Positions 33,562 through 42,993 of a stretch of DNA of 64,000 nt are shown piece after piece. The position numbers and the translations under genes are program-made. The notes under the pieces are model-generated. The model made no database searches, was not told the origin of the DNA, and was given only the letters and a program-made list of their open reading frames with translations. The stretch covers positions 14,235 to 78,234 of the forward strand of contig CAYNLK010000028.1 of assembly GCA_964398055.1 (NCBI GenBank). The letters run 5' to 3'. Each line of letters begins with the position of its first letter. Position 1 is the stretch's first letter. The DNA is from CAYNLK01 sp964398055. GTDB lineage: Bacteria > Chloroflexota > Anaerolineae > 4572-78 > J111.

Positions 33562-34431
33562 TCAAAACATCTTCGGAAGCAACGCATCCCAGATCAGTTT
33601 TTCATTCTGAATGGCGGCATCGATATTATTGAGGGCAACGATAATGTAGAGAGCATCGGCAATGCTCATCTGGGCTATTCGGGAGGCAATGGCTTCAATC
33701 CGGGCTTCACGGGCCACACTCAACAAGGTCACGTCGGCATATTGGGTGATAGGCGATTGGGCATTACCGGTGATACAGATGGTGGAGACACCATTGGCTT
33801 TGGCTTGCTGCAAGGTATAGACCGGGTCTTTGGAACTACCGGACTGGGAAATCCCCACGACAACATCACCCGGCCCCAGCAGGGCCACTTCCATAAGTTG
33901 TAAATAAGAGTCGGTTTGGGCTTTGCAACTGAGGCCCAAACGCATCAGCATATTATACATGCCGTGCACAATCGGGGCTGAGGTACCGACCCCCACGATC
34001 AAAATCTGCCTGGCATTTTGTAAAAGAGTAATGGCTTGCACCAGGGCCTGCTCATCCAGGACTTCGAGGGTATCGTACATAGCCTGGATGTTAGACATAA
34101 AGACCTTGCGAGCAATGACGGCCGGGGGATCATCCTCGGCAATGTCGTCATGAATCACCTGGGTGGGGCTGGTGAGATCACGCGCAATCGATAATTTAAG
34201 GTCGGTGTAGCCCTGAAAGCCGACGTTTCTACAAAACCGGAGCACCGTAGTATCGCTCACCCCGCACGCCTGGGCCACCTGAGCCATCGAAAGCGACATA
34301 ATCTTCTCCGGCTGCTGCATCACCCAATTGGCTACGCGCGCTTCGGCAGTAGCCAGGGTCGGCAACTGCGCCCGTATCCGGGTGAGTGAATTGATCGGGG
34401 TATTCGCTGAGAGGTTAGTAGTAAATTGCAC
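33562..34431 (-). CDS. RpiR-family transcriptional regulator
   Basis: A 289-residue regulator with an N-terminal HTH_6 domain ('MSLSMAQVAQACGVSDTTVLRFCRNVGFQGYTDLKL', cut here at 'TTVLRFCR' as the recognition helix) and a C-terminal SIS sugar-phosphate-binding domain ('ILIVGVGTSAPIVHGMYNML', 'VVVGISQSGSSKDPVYTL'). RpiR proteins sense phosphorylated sugars. It is first in the operon, directly upstream of the MtnA-like gene, with a strong promoter at 34492-34520. It probably controls the operon in response to a sugar phosphate made by MtnK, DhaKL or the FGGY kinase. Confidence 0.9.
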   Translation of the reverse strand: MQFTTNLSANTPINSLTRIRAQLPTLATAEARVANWVMQQPEKIMSLSMAQVAQACGVSDTTVLRFCRNVGFQGYTDLKLSIARDLTSPTQVIHDDIAEDDPPAVIARKVFMSNIQAMYDTLEVLDEQALVQAITLLQNARQILIVGVGTSAPIVHGMYNMLMRLGLSCKAQTDSYLQLMEVALLGPGDVVVGISQSGSSKDPVYTLQQAKANGVSTICITGNAQSPITQYADVTLLSVAREARIEAIASRIAQMSIADALYIIVALNNIDAAIQNEKLIWDALLPKMF

Positions 34432-34491
34432 GCATCACGCTCTTTGTGGTGGTACAACTTCAATTTAGGTTGTGGTGTAATATTGCTGCAA

Positions 34492-34520
34492 ACTATAATA
34501 CATACTTTTATCATTGTCAA
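34492..34520 (-). promoter_or_regulatory. Sigma70-type promoter for the catabolic operon
   Basis: On the minus strand a perfect TTGACA (34520-34515) and TATAGT (34497-34492) are separated by 17 nt, placing the start near 34485, about 55 nt before rpiR. A partly symmetric stretch (ACAAC...GTTGT) at about 34450-34472 may be an operator. Confidence 0.72.
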
Positions 34521-34594
34521 ATCAATCGGCTCTGCCGGGTCTGGCCCAGAATTTCCGGTTAAAGCCTCGACTCCAAAGTCCAAGATTACCAAAA

Positions 34595-34621
34595 AAGGAC
34601 TGGTTTGCCAGACCAGTCCTT
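34595..34621 (-). terminator. Rho-independent terminator after carbonic anhydrase
   Basis: AAGGACTGGT (34595-34604) pairs with ACCAGTCCTT (34612-34621) around a 7-nt loop. On the minus strand it is followed by a T-run. It lies 40 nt beyond the carbonic anhydrase stop and insulates that gene from the rpiR promoter. Confidence 0.8.
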
Positions 34622-34660
34622 GCTTTTAGAGTTATTCAGCCGGAAAGACAAACAACTCGA

Positions 34661-35161
34661 TCAGGCGGCCACTTCATTCAACCGCCCGGTCTTGACATCG
34701 TAGATGAAGCCCCGAACCGGAATGTGGGCGGGAATCCAGGGATGCGATTTCACTTTCTCGATCTGGCGCTTCACATTTTCGGCCAGGTTAGCGAAAGCGT
34801 GAAAGCGACTCGGCGCGACGGCGTCGGTGCCGGTTTTTTGGCGCAGCTTGGCCTGCAACGCCTCGTCGGTGAAGGTCAACATACCACAATCGGTGTGCTC
34901 AATTAGGATGAACTCCTGGGTACCCAACAGGTGATGAGAAATTATCAGCGAGCGCAAGGCATCGTCGGTGATAATGCCGCCGGCATTACGGATGATATGG
35001 GCCTCCCCGGTTTTTAGCCCCAAGATCTGTTCCACAGTCATCCTGGCATCCATACAGGCAACAATAGCCAACTTACGTCCGGGCGGTATCGGCAAATTAC
35101 CTAGCGTAAACCTCTGGGCATACCTTTCATTAGCCTTGAGGACTTCTTCAGTTACACTCAT
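34661..35161 (-). CDS. Beta-class carbonic anhydrase
   Basis: A 166-residue zinc enzyme interconverting CO2 and bicarbonate. The zinc and active-site motifs are 'ACMDARM' (Cys, Asp, Arg) near residue 36 and 'EHTDCGM' (His, Cys) near residue 88. 'HIIRNAGGIITDDALRSL' is the conserved beta-carbonic anhydrase core. The short length places it with the Rv1284-like subclass. It starts 21 nt after the thioredoxin-like gene's stop in the same direction, so it may be co-transcribed with the sulfur genes. A terminator follows. Confidence 0.92.
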   Translation of the reverse strand: MSVTEEVLKANERYAQRFTLGNLPIPPGRKLAIVACMDARMTVEQILGLKTGEAHIIRNAGGIITDDALRSLIISHHLLGTQEFILIEHTDCGMLTFTDEALQAKLRQKTGTDAVAPSRFHAFANLAENVKRQIEKVKSHPWIPAHIPVRGFIYDVKTGRLNEVAA

Positions 35162-35182
35162 TGATCGCTCCTTTTTAAGGTT

Positions 35183-35566
35183 TCAGATTAACTGCGCTTC
35201 AAGCTGATGTTGCTGAGTAACGCCGTAGTTGATGGCTTTGACCTGCCCGCGCCCATCCAACACAACCGTGGTTGGCAGTGTCAATACTTTGAACTGGCCG
35301 GCGATCTCGGGCTGAACTGAAACATCAACCGTTTTGACGACCACGGCCTCACCCAGCTTGGCGCTGATTTGCTCCACGATTGGTGTTTGTTGATACTTGC
35401 AGGCAGTGCAATATTCGCCGGTGAAGTAGAGCAGGGTTGGCTTGCCGGTCGATAGGCCAGTCGGCCGGATGGTCTGGATCAGCCTGGCCTTGTAATAGCG
35501 CCAGCTCAGCCACAACAAGGCCAAAACGCCCATAATGGTCAGGGTGATAATGAAGCGTTCCGCCAT
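35183..35566 (-). CDS. Membrane-anchored thioredoxin-like protein
   Basis: A 127-residue protein with an N-terminal transmembrane helix (residues ~5-24) and a thioredoxin fold. The redox motif is 'GEYCTACKYQ' (CTAC rather than CGPC), with the cis-Pro region at 'VLTLPTTVVLDGRG'. It is probably membrane-bound, with the domain facing outward or inward depending on topology. It starts 3 nt after the DUF4395 gene and lies in the rhodanese-DUF4395-thioredoxin unit, suggesting a shared role in sulfur or thiol redox handling. Confidence 0.82.
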   Translation of the reverse strand: MAERFIITLTIMGVLALLWLSWRYYKARLIQTIRPTGLSTGKPTLLYFTGEYCTACKYQQTPIVEQISAKLGEAVVVKTVDVSVQPEIAGQFKVLTLPTTVVLDGRGQVKAINYGVTQQHQLEAQLI

Positions 35567-35569
35567 AAC

Positions 35570-36010
35570 TCAACTCCGGTTAGAATGAGGGATCAGGCCA
35601 ACCCGGTCCAGTTGGTAATAGACAAAGCAGCCGGCGCAGAAGTTGAAGAACAGGTTGACCGCCGCCAGGATGATGACGATCCAGGCCAGCGCCCAGCCCA
35701 GAACGACCTGGTTGAAGACCAGCAAGGCGCTACTGCCGGCCAGCAGAAAGAGCGCGCCAACGCCCTGGGCAAACTGGTGCGGAGCCGGATCATCGCTAAT
35801 GATGTTAGCGGTCAAGATGTTGTTGGGCTTGAGCAACCTCAAATAGATCAGCTTGAACAAAGCCGCTTGCGGCCAGACCGTGCCCACGGCCATAACCAGG
35901 CCGACAAACAACACCAGGTAGGGCTGATTGAGGAGAAAGCCGAGCAGAGTGAGGCTGATAATCGCGGCCTGATTGAATTTGATGGCGGTAGTATCCACTT
36001 GTTTGACCAT
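35570..36010 (-). CDS. DUF4395 membrane protein
   Basis: A 146-residue membrane protein with about four hydrophobic segments, matching DUF4395: 'KFNQAAIISLTLLGFLL', 'PHQFAQGVGALFLLAG', and the conserved C-terminal 'NFCAGCFVYYQL' with a CxxC-like pair (C-A-G-C). The family is commonly found with thioredoxins and sulfurtransferases; its reaction is unknown. It lies 9 nt after the rhodanese gene and 3 nt before the thioredoxin-like gene, indicating an operon. Confidence 0.8.
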   Translation of the reverse strand: MVKQVDTTAIKFNQAAIISLTLLGFLLNQPYLVLFVGLVMAVGTVWPQAALFKLIYLRLLKPNNILTANIISDDPAPHQFAQGVGALFLLAGSSALLVFNQVVLGWALAWIVIILAAVNLFFNFCAGCFVYYQLDRVGLIPHSNRS

Positions 36011-36019
36011 TCTGCCTCC

Positions 36020-36868
36020 TTACCGTTCAATGGGCGCCCCAACCAGATTGCCCCACTCAGTCCAACTGCCATCATAGTTACGCACCTGCGGATAACCCAG
36101 CAGGTAAGTCAACACAAACCAGCTATGGCTGCTCCGCTCCCCAATCCGGCAGTAGGTAATCACCTCTTTATCCGGAGTTACCCCTTCGGCCTCATACAGT
36201 GCTCTCAACTCAGCCGCCGACTTGAAGGTGCCATCCGCATTGGCTGCCCTGGCCCAGGGAATGTTGCGCGCCCCCGGAATGTGCCCACCCCGCAAAGCCC
36301 CCTCCTGGGGATAACTGGCCATATGCAACAACTCCCCGCTGTACTCCTCCGGCGAGCGGACATCCACCAGCGTACCTTTAGCCTGGATGTGCTGCCTCAC
36401 GTCATCCCGGAAAGCCCGAATTTTGCGATCATCCCGCGTTGGAATCGGGTAGGCCACTTCGGGATAGCGGACCACTTCGGCGATCAAGGGGCGACCTTCT
36501 TCAACCCACTTCTGGCGGCCGCCATTCATAATCCTGGCATTCGTGTGACCAAAGAGTTGGAAGACCCAAAAGGTGTACGTGGCCCACCAGTTGTTCTTGT
36601 CGCCATAGAAAACAACGGTGGTGTTGGGCCCGATACCTTTGTGGGCCAGGAGTTGAGCAAAGCGAGGGGCGTCGAGGTATTCACGGATGATCGGGTCGTT
36701 GAGCTCACCGAACCAGTCGATTTTGACGGCGCCGGGAATATGACCGGCGTCGTATAGGGTAACGTCCTCATTGGATTCGACGAGGCGGATAGTGGGGTCG
36801 TTGAGATGGTCGGCCACCCACTGGGTGCTGACCAGGGCTTCTGCTTTAACATAATTATTATTACTCAT
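36020..36868 (-). CDS. Thiosulfate sulfurtransferase (tandem rhodanese)
   Basis: A 282-residue two-domain rhodanese that transfers sulfane sulfur from thiosulfate to a thiol or cyanide acceptor. The N-terminal domain is catalytically inert ('VSTQWVADHLNDP', 'GHIPGAVKIDW'). The C-terminal domain has 'LVDVRSPEEYSGE' and the active-site loop 'TYCRIGERSSH' with the catalytic Cys, in the CRxGERS form of actinobacterial CysA/SseA-type enzymes. An AAGGAG lies before the ATG at 36868. It is first in a unit with the DUF4395 and thioredoxin-like genes, and a terminator plus a Cys-rich frame lies upstream. Confidence 0.9.
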   Translation of the reverse strand: MSNNNYVKAEALVSTQWVADHLNDPTIRLVESNEDVTLYDAGHIPGAVKIDWFGELNDPIIREYLDAPRFAQLLAHKGIGPNTTVVFYGDKNNWWATYTFWVFQLFGHTNARIMNGGRQKWVEEGRPLIAEVVRYPEVAYPIPTRDDRKIRAFRDDVRQHIQAKGTLVDVRSPEEYSGELLHMASYPQEGALRGGHIPGARNIPWARAANADGTFKSAAELRALYEAEGVTPDKEVITYCRIGERSSHSWFVLTYLLGYPQVRNYDGSWTEWGNLVGAPIER

Positions 36869-37026
36869 TTTGTGACTCTCCTTCTCAAATTAATTTGAAT
36901 TATTTTGCAGCATTTCATATCTATTTGGCTTCTCGCTCCTAACACAACCACGACGAGCTTACGCCTGTATCCTCGCGTTGCCTCATCTAAAAGTTCCTCC
37001 TTTGCGCCATTGATTTAACCCAAAAC

Positions 37027-37054
37027 AAAAAAGCCCATCGATAACTCGATGGGC
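37027..37054 (-). terminator. Strong terminator upstream of the rhodanese gene
   Basis: GCCCATCGA (37033-37041) and TCGATGGGC (37046-37054) form a 9-bp stem with a 4-nt loop, followed on the minus strand by six Ts (37032-37027). It lies between the Cys-rich short frame and the rhodanese start, about 160 nt ahead of it. A small GTACC/GGTAC stem just before it could compete as an antiterminator. Confidence 0.8.
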
Positions 37055-37088
37055 CTGGGTACCTATATACCGGTACGACTAAAAGACT

Positions 37089-37220
37089 TTATAGCTCTAC
37101 AATATTCTCACCCCGTCGAGTCATCGGTCTGGCTGAGACCGCGCCGCAACACAAGCAAACCGTACAACAGGTGCAGTTGACATGCTCGATGGCCTTAACT
37201 TCAACCGGGTGAAAATGCAT
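37089..37220 (-). CDS. Possible cysteine-rich leader peptide
   Basis: A 43-codon frame starting at ATG 37220 and ending 35 nt before a strong terminator. Its middle reads 'HVNCTCCTVCLCCG', six Cys in ten residues. Downstream genes on the same strand handle sulfur (rhodanese, thioredoxin). This arrangement resembles an attenuation leader whose translation depends on Cys-tRNA, as described for Cys-rich upstream frames in actinobacteria. An upstream ATG extends it N-terminally. No convincing Shine-Dalgarno is visible, which weakens the case. It could instead be a small metal-binding protein. Confidence 0.45.
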   Translation of the reverse strand: MHFHPVEVKAIEHVNCTCCTVCLCCGAVSARPMTRRGENIVEL

Positions 37221-37391
37221 CACGTTTCGTCTTAACCCTGAGTAAGTATAAGAAAAACTTATTTCAAAATACATTATAGAAATTTTTTTCTTAAGATGCA
37301 AATCTATCTTACCCTGATTGACTGCCTGACGGGGAGATTTCTTACCGATTCTTCGGGATTTGGCCTGGTATTCCCCCATATTCCCCTATTG

Positions 37392-37470
37392 GTAGGGGCG
37401 ACTGGCCTTCGGTAAGGGCTTCGGGTGAGCCTCAGCCGAACCCCTCAGTCGAACCGCCGGTCGCCCCTAC
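37392..37470. repeat. GTAGGGGCGA/TCGCCCCTAC palindromic repeat
   Basis: GTAGGGGCGA (37392-37401) and its reverse complement (37461-37470) bound a 79-bp segment with a further imperfect fold. The same arm core occurs inside the MITE at 27883-27992, so this is a dispersed repeat family. Confidence 0.65.
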
Positions 37471-37564
37471 TGGATATGGAACTTGTTACCAAAATTCTCA
37501 AGGAGCCATGGTCGCTCAGGCGATTGACACCAGGCCCGGCCGGGAGTAAGATTATTTCTTCATC

Positions 37565-37764
37565 AGTGAACAGTGAATAGTGAACAGTGAATAGTGAATA
37601 GTGAATAGTGATCAGTGATCAGTGATCAGTGATCAGTGATCAGTAATTAGCCAGACCGTTCATTGACTCCTGATAACTGATAACTGACCACTGACAAACT
37701 GATAACTGACCACTGACAAACTGATAACTGACAAACTGATAACTGGCAACTGACCACTGATAAC
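37565..37764. repeat. Low-complexity tandem repeats of 7-11 bp units
   Basis: About 200 bp are made of reiterated AGTGAACAGTGAATAGTGA, then AGTGATC repeated about five times, then CTGATAACTGACCACTGACAA-type units (roughly the reverse complement of the first half). The two halves could fold on each other. No coding potential. It directly precedes the M20 hydrolase gene. Confidence 0.85.
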
Positions 37765-37787
37765 CATCCTTAAAGGAGCAACCTAAG

Positions 37788-38939
37788 ATGAATATCGATA
37801 AACTCATTGCTTTCACCCAGGATTTGATCCGGCTGCCCAGCCCGCCCGGTCAGGAACAAGCGGTCATCCGGCGGGCCGAAGCTGAACTGCGCAGCCTGGG
37901 CTACGACCAGGTCTGGCTGGATGACTACGGCAACGCCATTGGGGTGATCGAAGGCGCCCAGACCGGGCCGACGCTCCTATTCGACGGCCACGCTGACACC
38001 GTCGGCATTGCTCCGGGGGTGCCCTGGCAAACCGATCCCTTTGGCAGCCACATCGACGGTGGGGCAATCTACGGCCGGGGTTCAGCCGATATGAAGGGCG
38101 CGGTAGCAGCCATGATCCACGCCGCGGCCAGCGTCGACCGGGCCAGTTTGGCCGGCCGGGTGGTGATCAGCGTCTCGGTGCTGGAGGAAGTCTTTGAAGG
38201 CGGCGCCTTGAAGTCGGTGATGGAGCAGGTGAAGCCGGATTTTGTGGTCATCGGCGAAGCGACCAGCCTCAACTTGAACCGGGGCGGCCGCGGCCGGGCC
38301 GAAATCCAGTTAGAAACCATTGGCCGGCCCTCCCACTCCTCGGCCCCGCAGCAGGGTCTCAATGCCGTGTTGGAAATGATGAAAGTCATCCAGGCCATCG
38401 ACAAAATGTCGCTGCCCGGCCATCCCCTGTTGGGGCCGGCGATCATGGCCCTGACCGACATTATTTCCGAACCCTATCCGGGCTATTCGGTTATTCCCAG
38501 CCGCTGCCAGGTTACCTACGACCGCCGCCTGCTGCCCGGCGAAACGGCTGAAGAGGTGCTGTCCAGTCTCACCGCGTTACCGGAACTGGCCGGCATCAAT
38601 CTAAAGGCGCGGTTGGCCGAGGGCGAGCACCAGTGCTACACCGGTGCAGTAGTGCGGGGGGTAAAATTTTTCCCGGCCTGGCTGTTGCCGGAAAGTGAAC
38701 CGTTTGTGCAGCAGGCATTCCAGGGTTTGCGCCGGGCCGGTTTGACGCCCGCCTTTGGCGCTTATCGCTTCTGCACCAACGCGGCCTACAGCGCCGGTAT
38801 TGCCGGTGTGCCGACCATCGGCTTTGGGCCGGCTGGCGAAGCCGATGCCCACGTGGTCGACGAGAAGATTGAGATTGACTCACTGGTGGCTGCGGCCAGA
38901 GGCTACCGGGGCATTATCGAGGCCACCCTGGGCATTTAA
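37788..38939 (+). CDS. M20-family hydrolase, YgeY-like
   Basis: A 383-residue zinc hydrolase of the M20 (ArgE/DapE/carboxypeptidase G2) family. Metal ligands are visible at 'LLFDGHADTVG' (His, Asp), 'GRGSADMKGAVAAMI' (bridging Asp), 'VSVLEEVFEGGAL' (Glu-Glu catalytic and metal), 'VIGEATSLNL' and the C-terminal 'ADAHVVDEKIEI' (His). The layout and length match the YgeY subgroup, often associated with purine or selenium-dependent catabolism clusters, though no such genes are nearby. An AAAGGAG precedes the ATG. Likely an amidase or deacylase; the substrate is unknown. Confidence 0.85.
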   Translation: MNIDKLIAFTQDLIRLPSPPGQEQAVIRRAEAELRSLGYDQVWLDDYGNAIGVIEGAQTGPTLLFDGHADTVGIAPGVPWQTDPFGSHIDGGAIYGRGSADMKGAVAAMIHAAASVDRASLAGRVVISVSVLEEVFEGGALKSVMEQVKPDFVVIGEATSLNLNRGGRGRAEIQLETIGRPSHSSAPQQGLNAVLEMMKVIQAIDKMSLPGHPLLGPAIMALTDIISEPYPGYSVIPSRCQVTYDRRLLPGETAEEVLSSLTALPELAGINLKARLAEGEHQCYTGAVVRGVKFFPAWLLPESEPFVQQAFQGLRRAGLTPAFGAYRFCTNAAYSAGIAGVPTIGFGPAGEADAHVVDEKIEIDSLVAAARGYRGIIEATLGI

Positions 38940-39255
38940 CGGGGTTAAGGAAGGTATAAAGAATAACCCCAAAAATCTGATTGAGGTTGTCTTTGGGCGG
39001 CAAAAGCAGGGGCATTGCTGCTGCAATCTCTTACTTTTTTCCGGCAATATTCCAACCGGATTCAAACTTTTTTGTGATACCATCCAGATTGAAGATTTGA
39101 TAAACTGACTATTTTTCGTTCAAAATCGCCAGATTTTGGGGTATCCGGCTGATCAAATACCTGCTAAAATTTAGAGTAGCCAGTTCAGGAGTAATGACCG
39201 GACAGAAAGGAGTTTGTTTATGACCCAAAGCTAACAACCTGCAACGAGGACATCA
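38940..39255 (+). other. Gene-free stretch before the glmS ribozyme
   Basis: AT-rich spacer of about 315 bp. The glmS promoter should be here, but no convincing -35/-10 pair was found. An AAAGGAG followed by a 4-codon frame (ATG ACC CAA AGC TAA, 39220-39234) sits just before the ribozyme. Nothing else is recognised. Confidence 0.5.
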
Positions 39256-39465
39256 AGCGCCAGACCCGGCTTCGGAGGGATGAGGGGAGAAGGATGAAGG
39301 ATGAAGTAAAACAAAAATTCATCCTTCCGCCTTCATCATTCATCCTTCTGAGGCCGGGTGACGAGGAGCAGGTCTATCGAAGGTTTCGGCGGATACCTGC
39401 CGGGTGGCCACCCCCCGACCCGATTCGTCCTCAATTCCCGCCCCGGGAAGCAAGCCTTTCCTCAA
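39256..39465 (+). ncRNA. glmS ribozyme: glmS ribozyme/riboswitch with long P1 arm
   Basis: Self-cleaving RNA that senses glucosamine-6-phosphate and destabilises glmS mRNA. The conserved 5' A|GCGCC lies at 39256-39261, with cleavage expected between 39256 and 39257. The core after P1 reads GTGACGAGGAGCAGGT, then CTATCGAAGG, TTTCGGCGGAT and ACCTGCCGGG. This matches the family's GACGAGGA / TATCGAA / TTCGGCGGAT consensus. A P4-like TTCCC/GGGAA stem is at 39435-39449. P1 (ACCCGGC/GCCGGGT) carries an unusual extra 19-bp arm (39288-39306 with 39331-39349, one mismatch). The glmS ATG is 250 nt downstream; the 3' boundary is approximate. Confidence 0.9.
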
Positions 39466-39713
39466 AACCGTTCAAGCAATTGGCGGCACAAAAGAGAGGC
39501 AGTGGCAAATTCAGCAAACGGCAAACTGCAAACGGTCATCAGTAGACGGTAGCTAAAAGGCAGACCAGACTGTCTTTGTCTGATGTCTGCCCATCCTTTG
39601 CTACTTGCAATCTGCTACCTGTCACATGTCCCGGCAACTTGCTACCCGTTACCTGCTGTCTGCCCAAATTTGACTCCATTCTCAACCTAAACTTAGCTAA
39701 AGGAGATTCGGCA

Positions 39714-41555
<1,842 letters not shown>

Positions 41556-41681
41556 GGGCTGAGGGATGAGAGCGGGCCTGGCAATAAGAGTCTGTCGGGA
41601 ACGTAAAACAAAAGCATAGCCCAACAAACCGGTTCAGCAACTACCTAAATAACTAAACAGTTTTATAAAAAATTGATAAAC

Positions 41682-41719
41682 AATGGGGTTATTTGTACTA
41701 ACAAATGACCCCATTTTTA
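41682..41719 (+). terminator. Rho-independent terminator of glmS
   Basis: AATGGGGTTATTTGT (41682-41696) pairs with ACAAATGACCCCATT (41701-41715) around an ACTA loop, followed by a T-run. It lies 127 nt after the glmS stop and separates glmS from the LacI cassette. Confidence 0.82.
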
Positions 41720-41781
41720 TGAACTGTGTCAAACTATGCCCCATTATTAACTAATTTGATGGTAAAAATAGCATCTTGATC

Positions 41782-41834
41782 TTGACAACCTGTTCGAAAT
41801 GTGATAAACTGTTTACAAACTTGTTTAGTAAACA
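41782..41834 (+). promoter_or_regulatory. Promoter and candidate operators of the lacI-family gene
   Basis: TTGACA (41782-41787) and TAAACT (41805-41810) are 17 nt apart. TGTTTACAAAC (41810-41820) abuts the -10 element, and a 13-bp palindrome, TGTTTAGTAAACA (41822-41834), lies at the expected transcript start. Both share TGTTTA..AAAC half sites, fitting autoregulation by the LacI-type protein encoded next. Confidence 0.65.
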
Positions 41835-41873
41835 GTTGCCTAAACAAAACTGCTTTTTGAAAGCGAGGTCGCT

Positions 41874-42905
41874 TTGGCTAACATTCGTCAGGTTGCCGAT
41901 AAAGCAGGAGTATCCATTGGCACTGTTTCGCGTGCGCTGAATAACAAACCGGGTGTCGGTGACGAAACCCGGCAACGTGTTTTTACGGTAGCCCAGGAAT
42001 TAGGCTACAGTCACTCAAAACGGGCCCCCTTTTCCAATCCGCGCGTTACGCACTTAGGTTTCTTAAACAAAACTTTTCCCCAAGATATAACTTCTAACCC
42101 TTTTTATGCCGATGTTCTCCACGGCGTTGAACAAATTTGCCATGAACTGCACATCAACCTCTCTTTTAATACGCTAAATTTTACCGGCAGCCAGCTTCAT
42201 TCTCTCCCCCCCTCAGTCAAAGATAATAACATCAATGGCCTGTTTGTGGTGGGAGGCGGAATTCCCCAAGAGATCGTGGAGTCGCTCGGTAAATTGTCCC
42301 AATTGCCAATTGTCCTGGTCGATAACTGTTTCCCGGATTGTCGCTGGGATACCGTGATGATTGACAATTGGCGCGGGGTAAGATTATCGACCGAATACCT
42401 CATCGACCACGGTCATCGTCACATTGCGCTCATTGGCGGCCCTGATCACGCCAGTATTGTAGAAAGGCGGCTGAGTTATGAAGAGACAATTCGACGACAT
42501 AACTTAGAGCCAACAATCGTTACACCGCCCAATCTCTCTTATGAAGATGGTCAATGGGCGGTTTTGGAGATACTCCGCCAGGCCCCCAAAACGACCGCCA
42601 TGATTTGTTCCAATGATGAGCAAGCCGTCGGCGTTTTGAGACAGCTCAGAAAATTGGGCTACATTGTGCCTGACGACTTCTCATTGGTTGGATTTGACGA
42701 CATCAATATGGTCCAGTTTACTACCCCGCCTATTACTACCATTCGTGTGGACCGAATAACGTTGGGTCAAGTGGCCGTGCAACTGTTGTTAGACCGGATC
42801 AAATTCCCCAACCGGCCGATGATTAAGGTCACCACCGGGGTGAATTTGATTGAGCGGGCTTCGGTAGGCCCGCCGCGCACCTACAAAGTTGTTCCTTCAG
42901 AGTGA
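41874..42905 (+). CDS. LacI-family transcriptional regulator
   Basis: A 343-residue repressor starting at TTG 41874. The N-terminal HTH is 'IRQVADKAGVSIGTVSRALN', with the hinge region following. The C-terminal periplasmic-binding-protein-like domain has 'GLFVVGGGIPQEIV', 'HRHIALIGGP', 'DDFSLVGFDDINM' and 'PPITTIRVDRITLGQVAVQLL' sections. A GCGAGG serves as ribosome-binding site. Codons and base composition look more AT-rich than the neighbouring glmS, hinting at a separate history. It probably controls the downstream Opp-type importer, GH130 and GH1 genes in response to an oligosaccharide. Confidence 0.92.
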   Translation: MANIRQVADKAGVSIGTVSRALNNKPGVGDETRQRVFTVAQELGYSHSKRAPFSNPRVTHLGFLNKTFPQDITSNPFYADVLHGVEQICHELHINLSFNTLNFTGSQLHSLPPSVKDNNINGLFVVGGGIPQEIVESLGKLSQLPIVLVDNCFPDCRWDTVMIDNWRGVRLSTEYLIDHGHRHIALIGGPDHASIVERRLSYEETIRRHNLEPTIVTPPNLSYEDGQWAVLEILRQAPKTTAMICSNDEQAVGVLRQLRKLGYIVPDDFSLVGFDDINMVQFTTPPITTIRVDRITLGQVAVQLLLDRIKFPNRPMIKVTTGVNLIERASVGPPRTYKVVPSE

Positions 42906-42993
42906 AGAAAAAACTGGGTTGTGTCTTTTTCTTGGACCGGGGGAGGCCGTTGGAAAGCAGCCTGGCCAACCCACCGGGCGCGAAAGGAGGTTT

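Noticed and set aside
35585..36757. 390-codon frame on the plus strand
   Set aside because: It is antisense to the DUF4395 and rhodanese genes, both of which have clear family motifs. The plus-strand product has none.
37565..37764. Possible CRISPR array
   Set aside because: Units are 7-11 bp and contiguous, with no unique spacers of constant length and no cas genes in the window.
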